From: Aeromicrobium sp.
GTDB taxonomy: Bacteria > Actinomycetota > Actinomycetes > Propionibacteriales > Nocardioidaceae
Assembly (NCBI GenBank): GCA_023257515.1
Contig: JALRCA010000191.1
Span: 1 to 64,000, forward strand
Length of the DNA stretch: 64,000 bases
Reading direction: 5' to 3'
In this document: positions 37,797 through 47,061 of the stretch, one piece after another
How the letters are laid out: each line of letters begins with the position of its first letter
Numbering within the stretch: the stretch's first letter is position 1
Program-made: the position numbers and the translations under genes
The notes under the pieces: model-generated
The model's database searches: none
What the model saw: the letters and a program-made list of their open reading frames with translations, nothing else
Told to the model about the DNA's origin: nothing

Positions 37797-38738
37797 ATGG
37801 TCGAGCCGAGCGCCCGCGCGTTCACGACGTCGGACGAGTGGTTCGACTCACGCGGCACGCGCTGCGCCGCGCGCGTCTACCGGCCCGACGGGGACCCAGG
37901 TGCCCGACCCGCCGTCGTCATGGCGCACGGGTTCGGCTCGCCCCGTGCCCTGCGGCTCTACGCCTACGCCGAGCGCTTCGCGGTAGCCGGCTACGTCGTC
38001 GTGGTCTTCGACTACCGCGGCTTCGGCGAGAGCGAGGGACAGCCGCGCCAAGTGCTCGACATCGGGATGCAGCACGCGGACTGGCGCTCGGCCCTGCGGT
38101 ACACCCGCTCGCTCGAGGAGGTCGATCGCGCACGCGTCGTGGCGTGGGGGACGTCCTTCGCGGGAGGCCACGTCCTGACGATCGCCGGACAGGGCGAGCC
38201 GCTCGCGGCGGTCGTCGCGCAGGTGCCGCACGTCAGCGGGCCGGCCGCCGTGCGGTCGGTCGGTCCTCGCGCCGCGCTCCGGACCGTCGTGCCCGCGCTC
38301 CGCGACACGGTCGCGGCCCGGCTCGGTCGCGAGCCTGTCCACGTCCACAGTGTCGGCCTGCCGGGAGCCACGGCGATGATGACCTCGCCGGACGCCTATC
38401 CCGGCATGATGAGGCTCATCCACGAGTCGGGCGTGGCCGAGGACGCCTACCCCCGCACCGTCGCCGCATGCATCGCGCTCAGGATCGGCCTCTACTCGCC
38501 TCAACGCTGGGCGCGGTTCATCGACTGCCCCGTGCTGATCCAGATCGCCGCACAGGACGCCATCACGCCACGCACTGTCGCCGAGCGCGCGGCCGCCAGG
38601 ATCCGGCGCGCCACTGTCCGCGTCTACGACGGTGGCCACTTCGACCCGTATGTCGCCCCCCTGTTCGACACGGTCCTCGCTGACCAGCTCGAGTTCCTGA
38701 ACGCCTACGTCCCGCCCCTCCCCAAGGAGAACGCATGA
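37797..38738 (+). CDS. alpha/beta hydrolase
   Basis: VMAHGFGSPRALRLYAYAERFAVAGYVVVVFDYRGFGESEG; nucleophile motif WGTSFAGGH. Confidence 0.9.
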   Translation: MVEPSARAFTTSDEWFDSRGTRCAARVYRPDGDPGARPAVVMAHGFGSPRALRLYAYAERFAVAGYVVVVFDYRGFGESEGQPRQVLDIGMQHADWRSALRYTRSLEEVDRARVVAWGTSFAGGHVLTIAGQGEPLAAVVAQVPHVSGPAAVRSVGPRAALRTVVPALRDTVAARLGREPVHVHSVGLPGATAMMTSPDAYPGMMRLIHESGVAEDAYPRTVAACIALRIGLYSPQRWARFIDCPVLIQIAAQDAITPRTVAERAAARIRRATVRVYDGGHFDPYVAPLFDTVLADQLEFLNAYVPPLPKENA

Positions 38739-39526
38739 CCCAGTCCCGCACCGCCCTCGTCACTGGGGCCTCGGCCGGCATCGGAGCGGCGTTCGCGCAC
38801 GTCCTCGCGGCCGACGGGCTCGATCTCGTCCTGGTCGCCCGACGCCGCGAGAAGCTCCAGTCGCTCGCCCAGGAGCTCACCGCGCGTCACGGCGTCCGGG
38901 TCGAGGTCGTGTCGGCGGACCTGAGCGATCCCGGCGCGCCGCGGTCCATCATCGACTCCGTGCACGAGCTGGGCCTGCAGGTCGACGTCCTCGTCAACAA
39001 TGCGGGGTCCTCGGGCAACACCGCCTTCGCCGAGACCGAGTGGTCCGCGTTGGCGGCCGAGATCCAGGTCATGGTGACGGCCGTGACCGAGCTCGCCCAC
39101 CTGGTCGTGCCCGGCATGAAGGAGCGCGGCTGGGGCCGCGTCATCAACCTGTCCTCGCTTGCAGCGTTCTCCCCGCCCGGGGAGAGCCTGCTGTACACCG
39201 GCATCAAGAGCTACGTGCTCGACGTGTCGCAGTCGCTCGACATGGAGCTCAAGCCGTTCGGCGTGCACGTCACGGCCGTGTGCCCCGGGTTCACGCACAG
39301 CGAGTTCCACGAGACGATGGGCACGTCCGAGGCGGCCGCGAAGCTGCCCAAGGTGCTGTGGCAGGAGGCCGACGCGGTGGCCCGCGAGGGCTGGGCGGCG
39401 GCGCAGGCCGGCAAGGCGGTCTGCGTCACCGGTCGCGTCAACAAGGTGCTGTCGCACGTCATGCGAGCGGTCCCCTACCGGGTCCAGTACGAGCTCGGCC
39501 GGACGATGAACCCACTCAAGGACTGA
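38735..39526 (+). CDS. SDR family NAD(P)-dependent oxidoreductase
   Basis: TALVTGASAGIGAAFAHVLAADGLDLVLVARR; VLVNNAGSSG; ATGA overlap with preceding gene. Confidence 0.9.
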   Translation: MTQSRTALVTGASAGIGAAFAHVLAADGLDLVLVARRREKLQSLAQELTARHGVRVEVVSADLSDPGAPRSIIDSVHELGLQVDVLVNNAGSSGNTAFAETEWSALAAEIQVMVTAVTELAHLVVPGMKERGWGRVINLSSLAAFSPPGESLLYTGIKSYVLDVSQSLDMELKPFGVHVTAVCPGFTHSEFHETMGTSEAAAKLPKVLWQEADAVAREGWAAAQAGKAVCVTGRVNKVLSHVMRAVPYRVQYELGRTMNPLKD

Positions 39527-39604
39527 TATCGGCCCGGGTCGCCACCGGGGCCGGGCCGTGCGAGGTGACGAGCGCGCCGCGCCGTCGCGTGACAACCTCG
39601 ACGC

Positions 39605-40246
39605 ATGGACCTGCACGCCGCCTCCACCCTGATCGACTGGCGCCTGCGCGTCGCCGACATCTACGCGCGGGTGCGGGCCGACGACGATCCCGAGCGAGCG
39701 CACGCCGTCTGGCGGACGGGCCGCGACGAGCTGTTCCGCACCCACGACCAGTCGCCGCTGCCGGCGCACGACCCGCTGCGCGAGACGGGCCTGCCGGTCT
39801 GGCCGTACGACCCGCGTTGGCGCATCGAGGCCGTCGTCGAGCCGCTCCCCGAGGGCGACGGACCCGACGAGGAGCGTGGCCTCGACACCGGCGACGACGG
39901 CTCGTTGACCCTGCGCCGCATCGGCCGCGCCGAGCTGCCGGACGGCGAGGGACTCGACGTGTGGCGCATGCACCAGTACGCCGGCGGCCTGTTCGTCCCG
40001 CTCAAGGACGGCACGAGCGGCACCACGACCTACGGCGCCGGCCGCTACCTGCTCGACACGGCGAAGGGCTCCTGGCTCGGCGGCGGCACGGCCCCCGACG
40101 GTCGAGCCACGATCGTGCTCGACCTCAACTTCGCCTACCACCCGTCGTGCCGCTACGACGACCGCTGGCGCTGCCCCCTCGCCTCGCCCGGCAACACGAT
40201 CGCGTCGTCGGTCGAGGCGGGCGAGCGGCTCGGGACTCAGGGGTGA
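39605..40246 (+). CDS. DUF1684 domain-containing protein
   Basis: FRTHDQSPLPAHDPLRETGLPVWPYDP; GAGRYLLDT; LDLNFAYHPSCRYDDRWRCPLAPSPGN-like signature. Confidence 0.85.
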   Translation: MDLHAASTLIDWRLRVADIYARVRADDDPERAHAVWRTGRDELFRTHDQSPLPAHDPLRETGLPVWPYDPRWRIEAVVEPLPEGDGPDEERGLDTGDDGSLTLRRIGRAELPDGEGLDVWRMHQYAGGLFVPLKDGTSGTTTYGAGRYLLDTAKGSWLGGGTAPDGRATIVLDLNFAYHPSCRYDDRWRCPLASPGNTIASSVEAGERLGTQG

Positions 40247-40344
40247 CGTCCCCGCTTGTCGCGATGGTGCTCGAGCCCGACCGAGACACCGGCCGCGATC
40301 ACGCCGATCAGGAACGCTGCCTGGCCGAGGATCAGGATGATCAT
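40237..40344 (-). CDS. possible 35-aa single-TM small protein
   Basis: MIILILGQAAFLIGVIAAGVSVGLEHHRDKRGRHP: TM plus basic tail; convergent with DUF1684 gene. Confidence 0.35.
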   Translation of the reverse strand: MIILILGQAAFLIGVIAAGVSVGLEHHRDKRGRHP

Positions 40345-40453
40345 CCCGGCTGGCCCGGAAGGAACGCATCGTGCGGACACGACGCTCGTTCTTCTGCTTG
40401 ACTCGCAGTCCAACGCGTGAGGTGCGGCTCGCCACCGCGGGAAGGTAGTCGTG

Positions 40454-41119
40454 ATGACTAGTGAGTCGGACTCGCTCGTCCTGCGAACGACGACGCAGAT
40501 CTTGAATCTCGGCATCGACGGGATGGGACCGCTGAAGTCGGCCGAGGAGGTCGCTGCGGAGTACCTGGAGCTGACCGGCGGCGACGTCGAGGAAGCGATC
40601 CGACGCTCAGTCCGGATGCACGTGCGCTACTCGACCACCACGGGCGCGGCCACCGGCCTCGGGGGCATCATCACTCTGCCCGTGACGCTGACCGCCGGCC
40701 TGGCCGGCTCCTACGTGATCAACACCCGAATGGTGGCCACCGTGGCGCACCTACGCGGGTACGACGTCCACAGCGAGGAGGTCCGAACGATCATCCTCGC
40801 GTCGCTCCTGGGCGCTGGCGGCGCCGCAGCACTGCAGAAGGCCGGCATAGAGATCGGCAACAAGGCGGCCCTAGCGGCGGTGAGGAGGGTCCCGGGCCGG
40901 GTCTTGATCGAGATCAACAAGAAGGTCGGCTTCAGGCTCGTCACCAAGGCCGGCGAGAAGGGTGTCGTGAACATGACCAAGCTCGTGCCGCTCGTCGGCG
41001 CGCCGATCGGCGCGACGGCCGAGAACATCACCAGCAAGTCCGTGAGCCGCTACGCGCTGAAGAACTTCCCACCCACGGAACCCGGCGCAGCCGTCACCTC
41101 ACAGCCCGCCGACGCCTGA
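40454..41119 (+). CDS. EcsC family-like protein
   Basis: GPLKSAEEVAAEYLELTGGDVEEAIRRSVRMHVRYSTTTGAATGLGGIITLPVTLTAGLAGSYVINTRMVATVAHLRGYD. Confidence 0.75.
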   Translation: MTSESDSLVLRTTTQILNLGIDGMGPLKSAEEVAAEYLELTGGDVEEAIRRSVRMHVRYSTTTGAATGLGGIITLPVTLTAGLAGSYVINTRMVATVAHLRGYDVHSEEVRTIILASLLGAGGAAALQKAGIEIGNKAALAAVRRVPGRVLIEINKKVGFRLVTKAGEKGVVNMTKLVPLVGAPIGATAENITSKSVSRYALKNFPPTEPGAAVTSQPADA

Positions 41120-41149
41120 AACGTCCGGGCGTTGTCGTAGTTTCCGGGC

Positions 41150-41926
41150 ATGGAAGGTCAGGAACCGGCGTCTGTGCGATTCACGCTCAACGGGCGTGAA
41201 CACGAGCTCACACGCGACCACGTGGACCATCACCTGCGCGGTGTCACGCCCGAGCCGATCCGCAAGCTCGCCGTCAAAATCGCCGGTACGTGGTTCCCGG
41301 TGAATCAAGCGTTCGAGGCCGCAACCGGCGTGGCTCGCGCGAGCTTCATCTCCCACACTGCTCGCCGGCACCTGGCCGCGTTGGGCTACGAGGTGACCGA
41401 GGACCTCAAGTCGCGGGGCAGGGCTCCAGCTGGCTCAGAAGATCGGCCCACGAGGTTTGCCGGGCCGCGGCGCCCGGCCACCGCGAGCACCGGTGCAGCT
41501 GGAGAGTGGCACTCCGAAGCCAACGTGCAGGCTGCGCTGGTGATCGCTCTCGGAGCCGATGGGTGGCGCATCGTGTCGGTAGCCGACACCGCGACGAGGG
41601 AGCGCGGTGTCGACGTCGTTGCCTCTCGTGGAAACCTCACCGTCGGAGTAGAGGTGAAGGGCTTCCCGAGCCGAACGTACGCCGACCCGGCCCGTGCCGG
41701 TGAGGCGAAACGCACCAGCCCCAGCACGCAGGCTAGCCACTGGTTCGCGCAGGCGGTGCTCGCCGCGATGCGGCTACGAGCGCGAGAGCCGAGATGGCGC
41801 AGCATCATCGCGCTGCCAGACTTCCCGCGCTACCGAGACCTGCACGCTGAGACTGTGGGATCTCTCGCTGCTGCTCAGATCGAGGTGTGGTGGGTCGATC
41901 AGGCAGGACGACTCGAGCATCCATGA
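41150..41926 (+). CDS. stand-alone PD-(D/E)XK nuclease-like protein
   Basis: EANVQAALVIALGADGWRIVSVADTATRERGVDVVASRGNLTVGVEVKGFP fits E..., D...ExK catalytic core; novel N-terminal domain. Confidence 0.65.
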   Translation: MEGQEPASVRFTLNGREHELTRDHVDHHLRGVTPEPIRKLAVKIAGTWFPVNQAFEAATGVARASFISHTARRHLAALGYEVTEDLKSRGRAPAGSEDRPTRFAGPRRPATASTGAAGEWHSEANVQAALVIALGADGWRIVSVADTATRERGVDVVASRGNLTVGVEVKGFPSRTYADPARAGEAKRTSPSTQASHWFAQAVLAAMRLRAREPRWRSIIALPDFPRYRDLHAETVGSLAAAQIEVWWVDQAGRLEHP

Positions 41927-42277
41927 CCCCGTGGTCGTGCCCTTTCGTCGGTACGTGAACTGTAGGACACGTTGAGCGGACGGTGCGGGCGAGGATGGCG
42001 CCGTTCATGTGGCTCTCTTTGCGCACTCGTAGCGGCTACCGCTACTCGTGCCCCCTTCGTCGCTGCCCTCGTGATCGGTGTCGCCGACTCCGCTGGAGTA
42101 GTCGTCCATGCACTCTTCGTCACTCGACCTGTGCTGCGGGTCGGGAAGATCTCCTCCTCGCTATATGCGGTCCGTGTCCCGGGGATCGTGATCCTCGGCA
42201 CCGCGTCCCTGTGTGCGGCGGCTCCCACCTCGCCGAGACGACCGCGTGATCTTCGGCAGAGCACCAGCAGCAGCACC

Positions 42278-43645
42278 TCAGTAGGTGAGCGCCAGGGCCG
42301 GGTCGCGCAGGATCTCGGCGACGTCGGCCAGGAACCGCGAGCCCTGCTCGCCGTCGACCACCCGGTGGTCGAAGCTGAGCGCGAGCGTCGTGACCCAGCG
42401 CGGCACGACCTGGTCGTGCTCGTCGACCCACGGACGCCGGTCGATCTGACCGACGGCGAGGATGCCGGACTCCCCCGGGTTGAGGATCGGGGTGCCCGCG
42501 TCGATGCCGAAGACGCCGATGTTGGTGATCGTGAACGTGCCACCGCTCATCTGCGCCGGCTGCGTGCGACCTGCACGCGCCGTGGCCGTCAGCTCGCCGA
42601 GCGCCTCCGCGAGCTCGACCAGGCCGAGCGACTCCGCGCCGCGGATGTTCGGCACGACGAGTCCGCGCTGCGTCGCTGCGGCGATGCCGAGGTTGACCAC
42701 GGACGGCACCACGATCTCCTGCGCCGCCTCGTCCCACCGGGCGTTGAGCTCGGGCGTGCGCCGCATCGCGAGGCACACGGCCTTGGCCACGATCAGCGTC
42801 GGCGAGACCTTGACGTCGGCGAAGCGCCTATCGGCCTTGAGCCGGTCGACCAGCTCGACGGTGCGGGACACATCGAGCGTGACCCACTCCGTGACGTGCG
42901 GCGCGGTGAACGCCGAGCTGACCATCGCCTCGGCCGTCATCTTGCGCACGCCCTTGACCGGGATGCGCTGCTCGCCGGCGACAGGGGTCGGGGCGGGCTC
43001 GGCCGGCGCCATGGGAGCGGGCGTGCCGAGGGCGGCGAACGCCTCGACCTCGGCGCGCGTGACGATCGCCCCGGCACTCGGGACCTGGGACAGGTCGACG
43101 CCCAGGGACTTGGCGAGTCTGCGCACCGGCGGCTTGGCCAGGGCGCGGCTGGGGCGGGCAGGCGCGGTGGTCGACCCCTCGACAAGCTCAGGGTTCTGCA
43201 ATGCCGACCCTTCGACAGGCTCAGGGTCCTTCAGCAGGGGCTCGATGTCCGCGGTCGGCTCGGGGGCCGGACCGCCGTTGCGGGGGCGGCGTCGCTGGGG
43301 CACGCCGGACGAGCGCGGGCCGTAGCCGACGAGCACCGCCTGACGCTCCTCCTCGACCGGCTTGTCGCTCGACGCGGCGACCTCGCCGGCCGTCTGGACG
43401 CTCGTCGCCGCGGCCTCGCCGATCGCGATGATGGGCGTGCCGACCGGCACGGTCGTTCCCTCGGGCACGAGCAGGGCGGTGACGGTGCCCGCGTACGGGC
43501 TCGGCAGCTCGACGATCGACTTGGCGGTCTCGATGTCGACCACGACGTCGTTGACCTTGATCTCGTCGCCGATCTGGACGCGCCAGGTGACGATCTCGGC
43601 CTCGGTCAGGCCCTCGCCCACGTCGGGCAGCTTGAACTCACTCAT
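42278..43645 (-). CDS. 2-oxo acid (branched-chain) dehydrogenase E2, dihydrolipoyl acyltransferase
   Basis: Lipoyl domain VVDIETAKSIVELPSPYAG; catalytic LALSFDHRVVDGEQGSRFLADV. Confidence 0.95.
   Translation of the reverse strand: MSEFKLPDVGEGLTEAEIVTWRVQIGDEIKVNDVVVDIETAKSIVELPSPYAGTVTALLVPEGTTVPVGTPIIAIGEAAATSVQTAGEVAASSDKPVEEERQAVLVGYGPRSSGVPQRRRPRNGGPAPEPTADIEPLLKDPEPVEGSALQNPELVEGSTTAPARPSRALAKPPVRRLAKSLGVDLSQVPSAGAIVTRAEVEAFAALGTPAPMAPAEPAPTPVAGEQRIPVKGVRKMTAEAMVSSAFTAPHVTEWVTLDVSRTVELVDRLKADRRFADVKVSPTLIVAKAVCLAMRRTPELNARWDEAAQEIVVPSVVNLGIAAATQRGLVVPNIRGAESLGLVELAEALGELTATARAGRTQPAQMSGGTFTITNIGVFGIDAGTPILNPGESGILAVGQIDRRPWVDEHDQVVPRWVTTLALSFDHRVVDGEQGSRFLADVAEILRDPALALTY
43175..43229. 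repeat. two copies of REP-like CCCTTCGACA(A/G)GCTCAGGG inside E2 linker
   Basis: CCCTCGACAAGCTCAGGGT and ACCCTTCGACAGGCTCAGGGTCC, matching one arm of the 26668-26707 repeat. Confidence 0.8.
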
Positions 43646-43660
43646 CTGGGTCCCTCCCTC

Positions 43661-44647
43661 TCAGAACGCGAGCGAACGGTCGACGGCCTCGAGCACGCGG
43701 TCGAGGTCCGGGAGGAACTCCTCCTCGGCGCGGCTGGGCGGGTACGGCAGGTCGTATCCGGTGACGCGCAGGACCGGGGCCTCGAGCGAGTAGAAGCACT
43801 CCTCCTGGACCCGGGCCGCGATCTCGGCGCCCAGGCCGAGCGTGCGTGACGCCTCGTGCACCACGACCGCGCGGCCGGTGCGCCGCACCGACTCGAGCAC
43901 GGGCCCCAGGTCCAGCGGCGAGAGCGTGCGCAGGTCGATGACCTCGAGGTCGAGCCCGTCGGCCTCGGCCGCCAGGGCGGCGTCGAGGCACGTGCGGACC
44001 ATCGGGCCGTAGGTGAGGAGCGTCGCGCTCGAGCCCGGACGGACGATCCGCGAGACGTGCAACGGATCGGCCGCGTCACCGATCTCGCCCGTCTCCCAGT
44101 AGCGGCGCTTGGGCTCCATGAACACGATCGGGTCGTCGGAGGCGATCGCCTGCTGGATCATCCAGTACGCGTCGTGCGGAGAGGCGCACGAGACGACCTT
44201 GAGACCGGCCGTCATGACGAACTGCGCCTCCGGGCTCTCGGAGTGGTGCTCGACCGCGCCGATGCCGCCGCCGAACGGGATGCGGATGACCATCGGCACC
44301 TTCACCCGGCCCGCGCTGCGGTGGTACAGCTTCGCGACCTGGCTGACGATCTGGTCGTAGGCCGGGTAGACGAAGCCGTCGAACTGGATCTCGACGACGG
44401 GCCGGAAGCCCCGCATGCCGAGGCCGATCGCGGAGCCGAGGATGCCGGACTCGCCGAGCGGGGTGTCGATGACACGGCCCTCGCCGAAGTCCTTCTGCAG
44501 GCCGTCCGTGACGCGGAAGACGCCGCCCAGCGCTCCGACGTCCTCGCCCATCACGAGGACCTTGTCGTCGCGCTCCATCGCGGCGCGGAGACCGGCGTTG
44601 ATCGCCTTGGCGATGCTCCCGCGGGTCGGTGCGGCCGTGGCGCTCAT
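43661..44647 (-). CDS. 2-oxo acid dehydrogenase E1 beta subunit
   Basis: AINAGLRAAMERDDKVLVMGEDVGALGGVFRVTDGLQKDFG; RVIDTPLGESGILGSAIGLGMRG. Confidence 0.95.
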   Translation of the reverse strand: MSATAAPTRGSIAKAINAGLRAAMERDDKVLVMGEDVGALGGVFRVTDGLQKDFGEGRVIDTPLGESGILGSAIGLGMRGFRPVVEIQFDGFVYPAYDQIVSQVAKLYHRSAGRVKVPMVIRIPFGGGIGAVEHHSESPEAQFVMTAGLKVVSCASPHDAYWMIQQAIASDDPIVFMEPKRRYWETGEIGDAADPLHVSRIVRPGSSATLLTYGPMVRTCLDAALAAEADGLDLEVIDLRTLSPLDLGPVLESVRRTGRAVVVHEASRTLGLGAEIAARVQEECFYSLEAPVLRVTGYDLPYPPSRAEEEFLPDLDRVLEAVDRSLAF

Positions 44648-45756
44648 CGGGCCACCCCCTCCGTCTCGAAGCCGGCCCGGTAGGCGCGATACTCCTCGCG
44701 CTGGGCCGCCAGCTCGGGCGTGGTCTCGTGGTGGACCAGGTCGAACAGATCGGCCAGGTCGGGCTCGGGCAGTGCCTTGCAAGCCGCACGCAGGTGCTCG
44801 CCGAGCTGCTCGGCCTCGTGCTCGAGATCGGCGAAGAACGACTCCGCGGTGCCGGTCGAGCGCAGGTAGGCCTCGACGCGGGCGAGGGGGTCGCGCTGGC
44901 GCCACTCCTCCGTCTGGGCCGGGTCCCGGTAGCGGCTCGGGTCGTCGGACGTCGTGTGGGCACCCATGCGGTAGGTGACGGCCTCGACGAACATCGGGCC
45001 CTCACCCGCCCGCGCCCGCCGCAGCGCCTCGGTGGTCACGGCGTGGACCGCGAGCACGTCGTTGCCGTCGACGCGGACGCCGGGGAAGCCGAATCCCTGG
45101 GCGCGCTGCGCGAGCGGCACCTTGGTCTGACGCTCCAGCGGCACGGAGATGGCCCACTGGTTGTTCTGGCAGAAGAAGACGACGGGCGCCTGGAAGGAGG
45201 CCGCCCAGATGAAGGCCTCGTTGACGTCGCCCTGGCTCGTGGCGCCGTCGCCGAAGTACGCCAGCACGGCCTCGTCGCGATCGGGCACGCCGTGGCCGAC
45301 GGCCCCCTCGAGGCCGATCCCCATCGCGTAGCCGACGGCGTGGAGCGTCTGCGCCCCGATGACGATGCTGTAGAGGCCGAACCGCTCGGCCTCGGGGTCC
45401 CAGCCACCCAGCTCGACGCCGCGGAAGAGCCCGAGCAGCTTGACCGGATCGATGCCGCGACACCAGGCGACGCCGTGCTCGCGATAGGTGGGGAACGCGA
45501 AGTCCTGCGACGAGAGCGCCCGCCCGGAGCCGACCTGGGCGGCTTCCTGACCGAGGCACGGCGCCCACAGACCGAGCTCGCCGTGACGCTGCAGGGCGGT
45601 GCCCTCGGTGTCGATGCGGCGCACCAGGACGAGGTCGCGGTACAGCGCACGGATCGACTCGTCGTCACCCGCGAAGGCGTAGTCGGCGTGGTCCGTGCGG
45701 CGCCCGTCGGGCGTCAGGAGCTGGACCGGGGGTGGACTGGGTACGGGCGTGCTCAT
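44644..45756 (-). CDS. 2-oxo acid/pyruvate dehydrogenase E1 alpha subunit
   Basis: YFGDGATSQGDVNEAFIWAASFQAPVVFFCQNNQWAIS TPP motif; YRMGAHTTSDDPSRYR. Confidence 0.95.
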   Translation of the reverse strand: MSTPVPSPPPVQLLTPDGRRTDHADYAFAGDDESIRALYRDLVLVRRIDTEGTALQRHGELGLWAPCLGQEAAQVGSGRALSSQDFAFPTYREHGVAWCRGIDPVKLLGLFRGVELGGWDPEAERFGLYSIVIGAQTLHAVGYAMGIGLEGAVGHGVPDRDEAVLAYFGDGATSQGDVNEAFIWAASFQAPVVFFCQNNQWAISVPLERQTKVPLAQRAQGFGFPGVRVDGNDVLAVHAVTTEALRRARAGEGPMFVEAVTYRMGAHTTSDDPSRYRDPAQTEEWRQRDPLARVEAYLRSTGTAESFFADLEHEAEQLGEHLRAACKALPEPDLADLFDLVHHETTPELAAQREEYRAYRAGFETEGVAR

Positions 45757-45944
45757 GCTGGGCTCCTCGATCGACCGAGTGCGGGGTTGCCGCGAACGGA
45801 GGCGGGGTGCGGACCGTCCAGGGGTGGCGGACGGAGGGACGCACGGAGGTGACTGGCATCACATCTGCGGCCAGGGTAGCCGTTCCGGCACCCCGCGAGG
45901 AACACCTTGACGATGACGTTCATGTTGCGTCGGACGGACGCCCG

Positions 45945-47018
45945 TCAGTGCGTCGTGAGCCAGCGCGCAGCGAGATCGAGCAGGCGGGCGTTCGCCTCCG
46001 GGGCGCCGATGGTCACGCGCACGCCGTCACCGGCGAACGGGCGCACCGAGACGGGGTGGAACGTCTCGGCCAGGTCGAGGGCGTCGTCCCCGACGGGGAG
46101 CCACACGAAGTTCGCCTCCGTGTCCGGCACCTGCCAGCCCTGGGCGCGCAGCGCGCCCACGACCGCGACCCGTTCGGCCACGATCGCGTCGACGCGCTCG
46201 TCGAGCTCGGCCCGCGCGTCGAGCGACGCCACCGCCGCGGCCTGCGCGACGTCGGTGACGCTGAAGGGAGCCGTGGCCCGCCGGACGGCACCGGCGACGT
46301 CGGGCGTGGCGATCGCGAAGCCGACGCGCAGGCCCGCGAGTCCGTAGGCCTTGGAGAACGTGCGCAGCACGACGACGTTCGGGCGGTCCAGCAGGTCGAG
46401 ACCACGTGCGGCCGACGGGTCGCGGACGAACTCGACGTAGGCCTCGTCGACGACGCACAGCACGTGGGACGGCAGGTCGGCGAGGAAGCGCACGAGGGCG
46501 TCGTGCGTGACGACCGGTCCCGTGGGGTTGTTCGGGGTGCAGACGATGACGACCTTCGTGCGTTCGGTGACGGCCGCTGCCATCGCGTCCAGGTCGTGGG
46601 TGCCGTCCGCCCGCACCGGGACGGGCACGGCCGTCGCGCCGCTGAGGCGGATGCCGATCGGGTACGCCTCGAAGGAGCGCCAGGCGTGCACGACCTCGTC
46701 ACCGGGGCCAGCGAACGCCTCCAGCAGCGAGAAGAGCACCGCGACCGACCCGGTGCCGGCCGCGAATCGATCCGCGGGCTGGGCGTGGTGCGCGGCGAGC
46801 GCGTCGTACAGCCTCGTGACGCCGGCGTCGGGGTAGCGGTTCACGCGGGCCAGCTCCGCCGCAGCCTTCTCGACCACGCCGGGCAGCGGACCGAACGGGT
46901 TCTCGTTGCTCGACAGCTTGAGCACGTCGCTGCCGGCGGGACGACCGGCCCGGTAGGCCGGGACGCCCTCGAGGGTCGGGCGTGGCTGGGGTCCGGGCGG
47001 GGTCGACGCTGGTGCCAT
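45945..47018 (-). CDS. hisC: histidinol-phosphate / aromatic aminotransferase
   Basis: LKLSSNENPFGPLPGV; VVLRTFSKAYGLAGLRVGFA PLP-Lys motif. Confidence 0.9.
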   Translation of the reverse strand: MAPASTPPGPQPRPTLEGVPAYRAGRPAGSDVLKLSSNENPFGPLPGVVEKAAAELARVNRYPDAGVTRLYDALAAHHAQPADRFAAGTGSVAVLFSLLEAFAGPGDEVVHAWRSFEAYPIGIRLSGATAVPVPVRADGTHDLDAMAAAVTERTKVVIVCTPNNPTGPVVTHDALVRFLADLPSHVLCVVDEAYVEFVRDPSAARGLDLLDRPNVVVLRTFSKAYGLAGLRVGFAIATPDVAGAVRRATAPFSVTDVAQAAAVASLDARAELDERVDAIVAERVAVVGALRAQGWQVPDTEANFVWLPVGDDALDLAETFHPVSVRPFAGDGVRVTIGAPEANARLLDLAARWLTTH

Positions 47019-47061
47019 GCCCGGCAGGCTAGCCGAGGCCCCGCGCTGCGAGGATGTCCGC

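Noticed and set aside
41972-43849. 625-aa plus-strand ORF
   Set aside because: Mostly antisense to E2; the first ~100 aa could be a remnant but has no supporting homology.
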